Shown: positions 7,791 through 15,843 of the stretch, one piece after another
Numbering within the stretch: the first letter of the stretch is position 1
Layout: the number at the start of each line of letters is the position of its first letter
From: an uncultured Bifidobacterium sp.
GTDB lineage: Bacteria > Actinomycetota > Actinomycetes > Actinomycetales > Bifidobacteriaceae
Direction of reading: 5' to 3'
NCBI RefSeq assembly: GCF_945269915.1
Contig: NZ_CALYOY010000005.1
Span: forward strand, 1 to 64,000
DNA: 64,000 nt
Notes under the pieces: generated by a model
What the model was told of the DNA's origin: nothing
Database searches by the model: none
What the model saw: only the letters and a program-made list of their open reading frames with translations
Made by a program: the position numbers and the translations under genes

Positions 7791-8996
7791 ATGGTGTCTG
7801 ACAGGGAACGTCACGGAATCCGGGATGGGGGCGACCGGGGGCGGCCCATACAGGTCACCAGTGTCAGCACGGCCTTCGACGCTGCCGTACCCGGTGAGGG
7901 CATCGAGTCCAGACCGGCTCCGATCCGCCTGGCACGTCGCCTCATGACCGGTCTCTTCGAGCTCTGGGTGAGGCTTTCCACCAACCTTACCGACAGGATC
8001 GGCTGGTTCCCCCGGGTCCAGCCCTATGTCGGATATGGGACCCAGACGTACTCCCGTCTGATCTGCCGGACCGTTCTATCCGACCTCCAGGGCAGGTCGG
8101 ACCAGGTCGTGCGCGGAATCAGGGGGCTCCTGACCGTCCCCGCTCCCAGGACCAAGGTGGCCCTGGCCATCGATCAGGTTTACCTGAGCACGGTCCAGGT
8201 CGGGGACTCCGCCTCCTATGACGCCGTGGACCCCGGCCGCAACCAGAGCAGTGAATTCGCCTTTTCCGACCGGTCGGGCTACCTGGACATGGTGGCCGAA
8301 CACCACCTGAGCCCCGGCATCCACCAGGTCTCCTATGCGGTGCAGGGGCGGCCGACCGTCACGGCGCCCCTCTACATCATCCCGGCCGAGACCAGGTTCG
8401 GGATCATCTCCGACGTGGACGACACCATCATGGTCAGCCAGGTGCCCACCATGTGGAAGGCCGCCTGGAATTTCCTCCTCTCCAACCCCCACTACCGATC
8501 CTCGGTGGCGGGGATGTCGGTCTTCTACAACCGGATCCACGACCTGGACCCCATGGCCCCCTTCTTCTACCTCTCGGCCTCTCCGTGGAACGTGGAGGCC
8601 GCCATCCGGGGGTTCATCCGCGACCATGGATTCCCGCCCGGACCCCTCCTCCTGCGCGACCTGGACCCCAGGCCCAAGACCTTCGTCCCCTCCATCGTCC
8701 AGCACAAGATGGAGTTCATCCATCAACTGATGGCCGACTTCCCCCACATGCGCTTCGTCCTGATGGGAGATGACGGCCAGAGCGACCCCGCCACCTTCGC
8801 CGAGGTGGTCAGACACTACCCGGGCAGGGTCCTGGCCATCGGCATCCGCCAGCTCAGTCCCAGGGAAGCCGGTCTGGGCATCATCAACCGGACCGCCTCC
8901 CGGCCGGCCCCGGACACGGACGTGCCGGTCTTCTACGGAACGACCGGGGCGAACCTGATGCGGACCATGCTGCCCTACCTGGCCGCCACCCACTGA
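7791..8996 (+). CDS. APP1-type phosphatase (DUF2183)
   Basis: A 401-residue protein of the HAD-like phosphatidate phosphatase APP1 catalytic family. The DxDxT signature is in FGIISDVDDTIMVSQ (about residues 204-218), followed by YLSASPWNV and, near the C-terminus, the FVLMGDDGQSDPATF segment holding the metal-binding Asp residues. Yeast App1 dephosphorylates phosphatidic acid; the substrate of bacterial members is not settled. No signal peptide or membrane helix is apparent. GAGGGGGC directly before the ATG serves as ribosome-binding site. It starts 26 nt after gcvH and may share its transcript. Confidence 0.8.
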   Translation: MVSDRERHGIRDGGDRGRPIQVTSVSTAFDAAVPGEGIESRPAPIRLARRLMTGLFELWVRLSTNLTDRIGWFPRVQPYVGYGTQTYSRLICRTVLSDLQGRSDQVVRGIRGLLTVPAPRTKVALAIDQVYLSTVQVGDSASYDAVDPGRNQSSEFAFSDRSGYLDMVAEHHLSPGIHQVSYAVQGRPTVTAPLYIIPAETRFGIISDVDDTIMVSQVPTMWKAAWNFLLSNPHYRSSVAGMSVFYNRIHDLDPMAPFFYLSASPWNVEAAIRGFIRDHGFPPGPLLLRDLDPRPKTFVPSIVQHKMEFIHQLMADFPHMRFVLMGDDGQSDPATFAEVVRHYPGRVLAIGIRQLSPREAGLGIINRTASRPAPDTDVPVFYGTTGANLMRTMLPYLAATH

Positions 8997-9038
8997 CCCC
9001 GGCCCGATGGGGTTCCGGGTCGTGGCTATAATCGCCCC

Positions 9039-11549
9039 ATGAGCTTTTCGGCAAGTGACTGCGGCGATTCCCCCATGACCCGACCGACCCCGCCCCAGGC
9101 GCCGTCCGAGACGACCCGGCGGTGCTTCCACGGCGACGTCTTCGAGGACCGGTACGAGTGGATGAGACAGAAGGAGGATCCCCGCACCCGCCGATACGTG
9201 GACCAGGAGAACCGGTACTGCCAGGAGCGGGTGGCCTACCTGGCCGGACTGCGCAAGACCCTCCTGGACGAGTTCAAGGCCCGGATCCAGGAGACCGACA
9301 TGACCGTGCCCACCCGAATCCACGGTTACTGGTACTTCGGCAGGACCCTGGAGGGGAGCCAGTACGGCCTGCAATGCCGCCTGCCCATCCGGAGCCGGGG
9401 GGACTGGGGCCCGCCCCGGATCGACAAGGGGAGCGCCCCGGGCTCCCTGCCCGGTGAGGAGGTCATCTTCGATGCCAACAAGGAGTCCCAGGGGCATGAC
9501 TTCTTCGCCCTGGGCTGCCTGGACCTGAGCACCGACGGGCGGTGGATGCTCTACGGCCTGGATACCAGCGGGAACGAACGCTACGACCTGCGCATCCGCG
9601 ACCTCTCAACCGGCCGGGACCTGCCCGACCGGATCGACCAGGTGTCGTCCGGGGCTGTGCTGACCCCCGATGGGCGTTGGATCTTCTACACGACCCTGGA
9701 CCAGGCTTGGAGGCCCTGTGCCGTCTGGCGTCACCGGGTAGGCCAGCCCCGGGAGGAAGACGTGAGGGTCTTCGAGGAGCCTGACCAGCGCTTCTGGGTG
9801 GGGGTGGGGCTGAGCTTTGACGAGTCCAGCCTGATGATCGGGTCATCCTCAAAGACCACCAGCGAGGTCCTCATGCTTTCGACGGAGGATCCGACCGGTG
9901 ACTTCATCCCCTTCATCCCCCGCCAGGAGGGGGTCGAGTATGACGTCAGCCTGAGCCGCCTGGAGGGGGCCGGGCCGGACGGGGAGGACCTGCCGGTGGC
10001 GGTGGTCTACCACAACGTGCTCAACCCGAATTTCCAGGTAGACCTGATTGACATGAGCCTTGACAGGCCGCCCTATCGCCTGGGTCAGGGGGTGTGCATA
10101 GCCCAGGGGAGCCCCTGCGGGTGCGAGCAGGGCGGGGTCGAGGCTGACCGCTCCCCTGACACCCCCTACCGGAACCCCGCCAACCCGTCCATCCTCCAGG
10201 GCGCTCGCGGGCTGGGCATCGAGGGGATGGGCATCCATCGCAACTTCGTGGTCATGACCTATCGGGCCGACAGCCTGCCCCACTTGGCGGTCATCCCCAA
10301 GGGGGATGCCATCGAGGACCTCCGTGCCGGCAGGCCCTGGCGCTTCCGCCAGGTGGTACCCGGTCTGGGCCTGGCCGATTCGGACGGACAGGAAGGCGGA
10401 CAGGGGAGGGTCTACAGCATCGCCTCCTCCGACAACCCCTCCTACGATGCCCCGACCATGCGTTATATCTTCAGCAGCTACACCACCCCCTCGGAGCTGC
10501 ATGAGCTGGATCCGGCGACCGGTGATGACAGGCTCCTGAAGCGGGCCAGGGTCCTGGGCGACTTCGACCCGGACAGGTATGCCGAGCGCCGCCTCTGGGT
10601 AGGTGTGCGCGACGGGGCCAGGGTTCCCGTGTCCCTGGTCTGGCGGCGGGGGATGGTCCCCGCACTGGATGCCGAGGGGAGGACCGGCCTGGGCGATGAG
10701 GTCATCCAGGCCCCGGCCGACCCCGGCCACCTGGCCTGGGCCGGTGACCAGGGTGGCGCCCCCTGGGTCCATCCCGGTGGGGCCCCCATGTTCATCACGG
10801 GGTACGGGGCCTACGAGATCAGCTCAGATCCAGGATTCTCGACCGGTCGCCTGAGCCTTCTGGACAGGGGGGTGCTCTATGCCGTCCCCCACGTCCGTGG
10901 CGGTGGCGAGATGGGCCGCGCCTGGTACGAACAGGGGCGCAGGCTCCGGAAGAAGCACACCTTCGAGGACTTCGTCGACGTGACGGCGGCCCTCCAGGCC
11001 AAGGGGTGGGCGGACCCCCTCCACACGGTGGCCAACGGCGGTTCTGCAGGCGGCCTTCTCATGGGTGCCGTGGCCAACATGGCCCCCCAGCTCTATGCCG
11101 GGATCGAGGCCGACGTGCCCTTCGTGGATGCCCTGACCAGCATCCTGGACCCGGACCTCCCCCTGACCGTGACCGAGTGGGACGAGTGGGGCGACCCCCT
11201 GCACGACCCGGAGGTCTACCGGTACATGAAGTCCTACACCCCCTACGAGAACGTGCAGGATGCTCAGGACCGTCTGCGCTGCCACGGCACCAGGCACTTC
11301 CCGGCCATCCTGGTCACCACCTCCATGAACGACACGCGTGTGCTCTACGTGGAACCCCTCAAGTGGGTGGCCCGGCTCCAGGAGCCGGGCGTGGCGGCCG
11401 ATGCCCTGATCAAGATCGAGGTGGAGGCCGGGCACGGGGGGATCAGCGGCCGCTACAGGCAGTGGGAGGAGCTGGCCTTCGAGAACGCCTGGTGCCTGTC
11501 CATCATGGTCCCCGACCAAACCCCTGTCCGGGATTCGGTCTCTTCCTGA
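9039..11549 (+). CDS. ptrB: Prolyl oligopeptidase family peptidase (oligopeptidase B)
   Basis: An 836-residue S9-family serine peptidase that cleaves short peptides, in oligopeptidase B after basic residues. The N-terminal half is a beta-propeller; the C-terminal half is an alpha/beta hydrolase with the nucleophile in NGGSAGGLLMGA (Ser near residue 668), the acid probably in SMNDTRV and the His in EAGHGGISG (about 798). The DRYEWMR N-terminal signature fits protease II. No signal peptide is seen, so it acts in the cytoplasm on peptides. A perfect TATAAT (9027-9032) ends 6 nt before the ATG at 9039, supporting this start over the in-frame ATG at 9075. Confidence 0.9.
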   Translation: MSFSASDCGDSPMTRPTPPQAPSETTRRCFHGDVFEDRYEWMRQKEDPRTRRYVDQENRYCQERVAYLAGLRKTLLDEFKARIQETDMTVPTRIHGYWYFGRTLEGSQYGLQCRLPIRSRGDWGPPRIDKGSAPGSLPGEEVIFDANKESQGHDFFALGCLDLSTDGRWMLYGLDTSGNERYDLRIRDLSTGRDLPDRIDQVSSGAVLTPDGRWIFYTTLDQAWRPCAVWRHRVGQPREEDVRVFEEPDQRFWVGVGLSFDESSLMIGSSSKTTSEVLMLSTEDPTGDFIPFIPRQEGVEYDVSLSRLEGAGPDGEDLPVAVVYHNVLNPNFQVDLIDMSLDRPPYRLGQGVCIAQGSPCGCEQGGVEADRSPDTPYRNPANPSILQGARGLGIEGMGIHRNFVVMTYRADSLPHLAVIPKGDAIEDLRAGRPWRFRQVVPGLGLADSDGQEGGQGRVYSIASSDNPSYDAPTMRYIFSSYTTPSELHELDPATGDDRLLKRARVLGDFDPDRYAERRLWVGVRDGARVPVSLVWRRGMVPALDAEGRTGLGDEVIQAPADPGHLAWAGDQGGAPWVHPGGAPMFITGYGAYEISSDPGFSTGRLSLLDRGVLYAVPHVRGGGEMGRAWYEQGRRLRKKHTFEDFVDVTAALQAKGWADPLHTVANGGSAGGLLMGAVANMAPQLYAGIEADVPFVDALTSILDPDLPLTVTEWDEWGDPLHDPEVYRYMKSYTPYENVQDAQDRLRCHGTRHFPAILVTTSMNDTRVLYVEPLKWVARLQEPGVAADALIKIEVEAGHGGISGRYRQWEELAFENAWCLSIMVPDQTPVRDSVSS

Positions 11550-11582
11550 AACGGCCCCGACAACCCTATCTATGCTCGGTGT

Positions 11583-12626
11583 ATGACTGATACGAAGAAG
11601 CAGACATATCACATCGCCGTCATTCCCGGGGACGGCATCGGCAAGGAGATCGTCCCCGAGGCCCAGGCCGCCCTGGAGAAGGTGACCGAGGGCCAGGCAA
11701 ACTTCGAATACGTGGACTTCGACCTGGGTGCCGAGCGTTATCTGCGCGACGGGGCCATCCTGCCCGACGAGGAACTGGACAGGCTCAGGCAGCAGGACGC
11801 CATCCTCCTGGGGGCCATCGGCGATCCCCGCATCAAGGCCGGCATCCTGGAGCGCGGCCTCCTGCTCAAGATGCGGTTCGAGCTTGATCAGTATGTGAAC
11901 CTGCGCCCCTCCAAGCTCTACAAGGGCGTGGTCTCCCCCCTGGCCGACCCGGGCGACATCGACTTCGTGGTGGTCCGTGAGGGAACCGAGGGGCTCTATG
12001 CCGGGGCCGGTGGCTCCATCCGCCGGGGCACACCCCAGGAGGTGGCCACCGAGGTCTCCATCAACACCGCCTTCGGGGCCGAGCGGGTCATCCGCTATGC
12101 CTACGGGCTTGCCATGAAGCGCCGCAGGAAGTTGACCCTGGTCCACAAGAAGAACGTTCTGACCAATGCCGGTGACATGTGGCAGCGCCTGGTCGACCAG
12201 GTGGGGGAGGAGTACCCCCGGGTCGAGCGCGAATACCTCCACATCGACGCTTCGACCATCTTCATGGTCACCGAGCCCAGCCGTTTCGACGTGATCGTGA
12301 CCGACAACCTCTTCGGCGACATCCTGACCGACGAGGCCGGTGCCGTGGTGGGCGGCGTGGGGTATTCGGCCTCTGGCTGCATCAACGCCAGCAACACCTA
12401 CCCCTCCATGTTCGAGCCCATCCACGGGTCCGCCCCCGACATCGCCGGCAGGGGCATCGCCAACCCCACGGCTGCCATCCTCTCGGCTGCCATGCTGCTC
12501 AGCCACCTGGGCTTCGACCAGGAGGCGGCGCGAATCGACAGGGCCGTTGAGGACGACATAGCCGAGCTCGGGGCCACCACCCGTTCCACCAGCCGGATCG
12601 GCAAAGACATCCTGGCCAGACTCTGA
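11583..12626 (+). CDS. leuB: 3-isopropylmalate dehydrogenase
   Basis: A 347-residue NAD-dependent decarboxylating dehydrogenase that converts 3-isopropylmalate to 2-oxoisocaproate in leucine synthesis. It has the [13 protein letters not shown]-terminus, the [10 protein letters not shown] substrate region, the catalytic Lys/Asp segments ([20 protein letters not shown]) and the [20 protein letters not shown] cofactor loop. The full-length dimeric enzyme is cytoplasmic. It stands alone; leuA, leuC and leuD are not in view. TATGCT ends 6 nt before the ATG with no ribosome-binding site, so leaderless translation is likely. Confidence 0.95.
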   Translation: MTDTKKQTYHIAVIPGDGIGKEIVPEAQAALEKVTEGQANFEYVDFDLGAERYLRDGAILPDEELDRLRQQDAILLGAIGDPRIKAGILERGLLLKMRFELDQYVNLRPSKLYKGVVSPLADPGDIDFVVVREGTEGLYAGAGGSIRRGTPQEVATEVSINTAFGAERVIRYAYGLAMKRRRKLTLVHKKNVLTNAGDMWQRLVDQVGEEYPRVEREYLHIDASTIFMVTEPSRFDVIVTDNLFGDILTDEAGAVVGGVGYSASGCINASNTYPSMFEPIHGSAPDIAGRGIANPTAAILSAAMLLSHLGFDQEAARIDRAVEDDIAELGATTRSTSRIGKDILARL

Positions 12627-12678
12627 ACGGCCTTTTCGCCGCCAGGGCTTTTATGGACTCTGGGCTAGGCTTGAAAGC

Positions 12679-13707
12679 ATGACTATGGACGATTATCGAC
12701 AGTCCGAAGAGGATGCCAATCAGAACCGGAACGTGGGATCCGGCGCCGGTGGACAGGTGGCAGGTTGGGCGGATTCGCCCAGCACCATCCCTGCCGATTC
12801 TCAATTCGGCGGGGCTCCCGCAGCTGATGGTCCTTCAGAGGCCGCCGGTCCGTATGGGGGCCAGCAGCGGTATGCGGATCGGCCTTGCTCTTTCGGCCAG
12901 CCGCACCCGGCCAATCAGCCATCCGCCCAGCCGGATGGGGCTATGGGATACGGTGCCCAGCCCCCCGCGGCCCAGCCTTATGGTGGTCGGACGGATGCTG
13001 CCCGGCCTCGGGGGAATCAGGGTCAAGTGGACCGGCCTTACGACGATGGTCAGCCCTATGGCTCGCAGCCCTATGGCGGCCAGTCTGGTGGTGGGCAGCC
13101 ATGTGGCTCGCAACCTCACGGATGGCAACCCGATTTCCCGCGGATTGATGATTCGCAGCAGTACGGTGGGCAGCCCTACGACGGTCGGCCCTATGGTTCG
13201 CGGCCCTATGCCGGTCAGACCTATCCGGCCCAGCCTTATCCTGCTCAGTCGAACCTCGCACAGCCCTGCGGTGGTCAGACCTATCCGGTCCAGGTGCAAG
13301 GCGCTCCGTATTCTCCGTATTACGGGGTCCAGCCCCATCAGCCATACGGGCCGGTGCCAGCTGCGGCCCATCCGGCCCCGGTCTATCCCGGATACCCCTA
13401 TTCGCCCTATGCGCAACCCGTGTATGCAAAACCGGCGCCCTATGCGGTCGTCCCCACGCGGCACTCCCGTTTGACGGCCGGTCTGCTCAGCATCTTCCTG
13501 GGCATCTTCGGCATCGGGAACTTCTATCTTGGGCGGACAGGTCAGGGCATGGGGCAGCTCATGCTCAGCCTGATCGGGTTCTTTTTCTTTTTCACCGGCC
13601 CCATCCTCTCCGTGGTCTGGGGGGTGATCGAAGGAGTGCTGATCCTGACTTCCTCACCCGGCTCCCGCTGGCATCGAGACGCCTACGGGCAGGAGCTGAT
13701 TGATTAA
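12679..13707 (+). CDS. TM2-domain membrane protein with Gln/Pro/Tyr/Gly-rich N-terminus
   Basis: A 342-residue protein. Residues 1 to about 255 are low-complexity and built from degenerate QPYGGQ/RPYGSQ-like units, rich in Gln, Pro, Tyr and Gly. The C-terminal part is a TM2 domain: two helices (LTAGLLSIFLGIFGIGNFYLG and the segment ending SVVWGVIEGVLILTSSP) joined by a GQGMGQ turn. TM2 proteins are small membrane proteins of unclear role; the tail may be cytoplasmic scaffold or substrate. TAGGCT ends 7 nt before the ATG, suggesting a leaderless mRNA. The stop codon abuts the lipoate ligase ATG, so the two genes are translationally linked. Confidence 0.85.
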   Translation: MTMDDYRQSEEDANQNRNVGSGAGGQVAGWADSPSTIPADSQFGGAPAADGPSEAAGPYGGQQRYADRPCSFGQPHPANQPSAQPDGAMGYGAQPPAAQPYGGRTDAARPRGNQGQVDRPYDDGQPYGSQPYGGQSGGGQPCGSQPHGWQPDFPRIDDSQQYGGQPYDGRPYGSRPYAGQTYPAQPYPAQSNLAQPCGGQTYPVQVQGAPYSPYYGVQPHQPYGPVPAAAHPAPVYPGYPYSPYAQPVYAKPAPYAVVPTRHSRLTAGLLSIFLGIFGIGNFYLGRTGQGMGQLMLSLIGFFFFFTGPILSVVWGVIEGVLILTSSPGSRWHRDAYGQELID

Positions 13708-14931
13708 ATGTCATCCGTTCTTCGCGGGGAATGCAAGGAGCCCGGTGGCAAGTTGGTGGCCGTCGCCGTGGGCATGGGTCGGAACGCAAAGGGGCAGGCC
13801 TGCCTGGAGTCCTGCAGGATTGACGGGGATTTCTTCATCGACTACGACCTGGATGGGCGGGCTCCGCACGAACTGCTGACCGACCTGGAGTCGGCCATGA
13901 CCATATTGCGGCTTCCCCTCGATCCCGATCGGGCAACAGCCGCCCTGGACGCGGTCATGGAAAGGCATGATGCCGAACGGATGCTGGGTATATCCTCGCG
14001 GTCCCTGGTCAGGGCCCTGGTCCGCGCCCTCCCTCCCGGGCAGGTCCGCACCGAGAACGAGGCCGGGGCTGGTCTCTCGGATACCGACGACTCTTACAGG
14101 CATGGGGCCGACCTGGAGGTTCTGGACCAGGATGAGGCCTTAAGGCGCTGGGCGGGCCTGGATCTGACGGTCATCAGGGATCGTCTCCGGGACCCGGTCA
14201 TGCAGATGGCCATGGACCAGGCCCTGGCCGAGTCGGTGGCCGCGGGGACCCAGCCGCCCACCCTCCGTCTCTGGAGGTGGGCATCGCCGGCGGTGGTCCT
14301 GGGGCGTTTCCAGTCCCTGGCCAACGAGGTGCACCTGGACCGGGCCCGGGAGCTGGGCTTCACCGTGGTCAGGCGTTGCACGGGTGGGGGCACCATGCTC
14401 GTCGAGGCCGACAGGGTCATCACCTACTCCCTCTATATGCCCGCAGGGTTTGTGCGGGGACTGGACCCGATCCGTTCCTACCGCCTCTGCGACCTCTGGC
14501 TGATTCGCGCCCTGCGCTCCCAGGGAATAGAGGCGGGCTGGGAGGGGATCAACGACATCGCCTCCCCCCGGGGCAAGATCGGCGGTGCCTCCCAGCGCCG
14601 CTTCCCCGGCAAGGGTGGCGGGCCCGGCGGAATCCTCCACCACGTGACCCTCTCCCACTCGATCGACACCCGACTGATGGGCCAGGTACTGAACACCTCA
14701 CAGGAGAAGATCAGCGACAAGGCCGTACAATCGGCCAGGAGCCGGGTGGACCCGATCAGCAGACAGACGCGTCTGGACCGGAAGACCCTGGTCGAGGAAA
14801 TCCTGCAAACCCTGCCCTCCCTGGTGGGGGGTGTGCACATGGGGGAACCCGGGCCCGACATGGAGGACCGTGCCAGCCGACTTGCCGAGGAGCGATACGC
14901 ACGACCCGGCTGGACAGGGACCATCGAATGA
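13708..14931 (+). CDS. lplA: Lipoate-protein ligase family protein
   Basis: A 407-residue member of the biotin/lipoate A/B ligase family, which attaches lipoate to lipoyl domains via lipoyl-AMP. The order is inverted compared with E. coli LplA: an LplB-like accessory domain comes first (about residues 1-115, with KLVAVAVGMGR and FFIDYDLDG), then the catalytic domain (about 155-400) with RRCTGGGTM, the adenylate-binding motif, and GKIGGASQRRFPG. The likely client is the orphan GcvH encoded upstream; no 2-oxoacid dehydrogenase is in view. The ATG begins at the base after the stop of the TM2 gene, implying coupling. Confidence 0.85.
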   Translation: MSSVLRGECKEPGGKLVAVAVGMGRNAKGQACLESCRIDGDFFIDYDLDGRAPHELLTDLESAMTILRLPLDPDRATAALDAVMERHDAERMLGISSRSLVRALVRALPPGQVRTENEAGAGLSDTDDSYRHGADLEVLDQDEALRRWAGLDLTVIRDRLRDPVMQMAMDQALAESVAAGTQPPTLRLWRWASPAVVLGRFQSLANEVHLDRARELGFTVVRRCTGGGTMLVEADRVITYSLYMPAGFVRGLDPIRSYRLCDLWLIRALRSQGIEAGWEGINDIASPRGKIGGASQRRFPGKGGGPGGILHHVTLSHSIDTRLMGQVLNTSQEKISDKAVQSARSRVDPISRQTRLDRKTLVEEILQTLPSLVGGVHMGEPGPDMEDRASRLAEERYARPGWTGTIE

Positions 14932-14932
14932 G

Positions 14933-14952
14933 TGTGACTATAATCATTCACA
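14933..14952 (+). promoter_or_regulatory. TGTGA-TATAAT-TCACA dyad upstream of the Crp/Fnr gene
   Basis: Perfect 5-bp arms TGTGA (14933-14937) and TCACA (14948-14952) flank a 10-nt spacer containing a perfect TATAAT (14939-14944). The half-sites are those of Crp/GlxR-type regulators, although the usual spacer is 6 nt. A poor -35 suggests a regulated promoter. It probably drives the Crp-family gene about 100 bases downstream and may mediate autoregulation. Confidence 0.45.
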
Positions 14953-14973
14953 GTCAGACACACCCATTGCCAG

Positions 14974-15029
14974 CGTCCATACAGGTGCGTGGTCGATGAC
15001 ACGTCCATACAGGTGCGAGGTCGATGACG
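14974..15029 (+). repeat. Tandem 28-bp direct repeat in the Crp gene leader
   Basis: Two head-to-tail 28-bp units starting CGTCCATACAGGTGCG (14974-15001 and 15002-15029) differ at one internal base and at the last position. They lie in the leader between the putative promoter and the ribosome-binding site of the Crp-family gene. Confidence 0.8.
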
Positions 15030-15058
15030 ACTTGCCTGGTGATACAAGGAGGAGAAGC

Positions 15059-15778
15059 ATGGCGGTTCACAAGCCCAATGAGATTCCCGAAGAGGGAAAC
15101 GCGCTGAGGCAGACCGCCCTGTTCAAGCAGGTGCCACAGGATGAGGCGGATCAGCTCCTGGGAAGCCTGAACGAATACACCTTGGCCAAGGGGTCCACCA
15201 TCTTCCGCCAGGGCGATACGGACCACCACATGTACCTGATCGAGGAGGGGAGGGTCAAGCTGGTGCGGCAGTCCGCCGACCGGCGCATCCAGCTCCTCAG
15301 CATCTATGGGCGTGGCGAGATCCTGGGCGAGATTCCCGTCTTCGACCCGACGGGCGGGCCCCGGACGGCCTCGGCCGTGGTCATGGTCAACCGGACCAAG
15401 GTGGCCGCCCTGGACCATGACGCCCTCTTCGACTGGCTCAACCAGCATCCCAAGGTGGCCGTCGACATGCTCCAGGTCCTGGCCAACCGCCTGCGGACCA
15501 ACAACGAACGCATATCCGATCTGGTCTTCATGGATGTTCCGGCCCGTCTGGCCAAGACCCTCCTCAACCTGGCCACCCGCTTCGGTGAGCCCTTCGAGGA
15601 GGGGTTGATGGTTCCCCACGACCTGACCCAGGAGGAGATGGCCCAGCTTGTGGGGGCCTCCAGGGAGACCGTCAACAAGGCCCTGATGGACTTCTCGAAC
15701 CGGGGATGGATATCGCGCAAGGGCCGCACCATCATCATCTACCAGCCCGGTGCCCTGATCCGGCGCTCGCGCATGTAG
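15059..15778 (+). CDS. Crp/Fnr family transcriptional regulator
   Basis: A 239-residue DNA-binding regulator. An N-terminal cyclic-nucleotide-binding-like beta-roll (about residues 20-135, with STIFRQGDTDHHMYLIEEG and GRGEILGEIPVFDP) is followed by a dimerisation helix and a C-terminal winged helix-turn-helix whose recognition helix is in LVGASRETVNKAL (about 193-206). The overall form resembles actinobacterial GlxR/Cmr. No Fnr-type cysteine cluster is evident. The ATG at 15059 is fixed by the strong AAGGAGGAG 5 nt upstream; the longer open frame overlaps lplA and is not used. Crp-like dyads lie before this gene and before fucO. Confidence 0.9.
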   Translation: MAVHKPNEIPEEGNALRQTALFKQVPQDEADQLLGSLNEYTLAKGSTIFRQGDTDHHMYLIEEGRVKLVRQSADRRIQLLSIYGRGEILGEIPVFDPTGGPRTASAVVMVNRTKVAALDHDALFDWLNQHPKVAVDMLQVLANRLRTNNERISDLVFMDVPARLAKTLLNLATRFGEPFEEGLMVPHDLTQEEMAQLVGASRETVNKALMDFSNRGWISRKGRTIIIYQPGALIRRSRM

Positions 15779-15843
15779 GGACCCCATGAACAAGTCGACA
15801 TGACTCGCCTGGTCGGTAGAGCCGAAGTTCTAGTATGGAGTCC

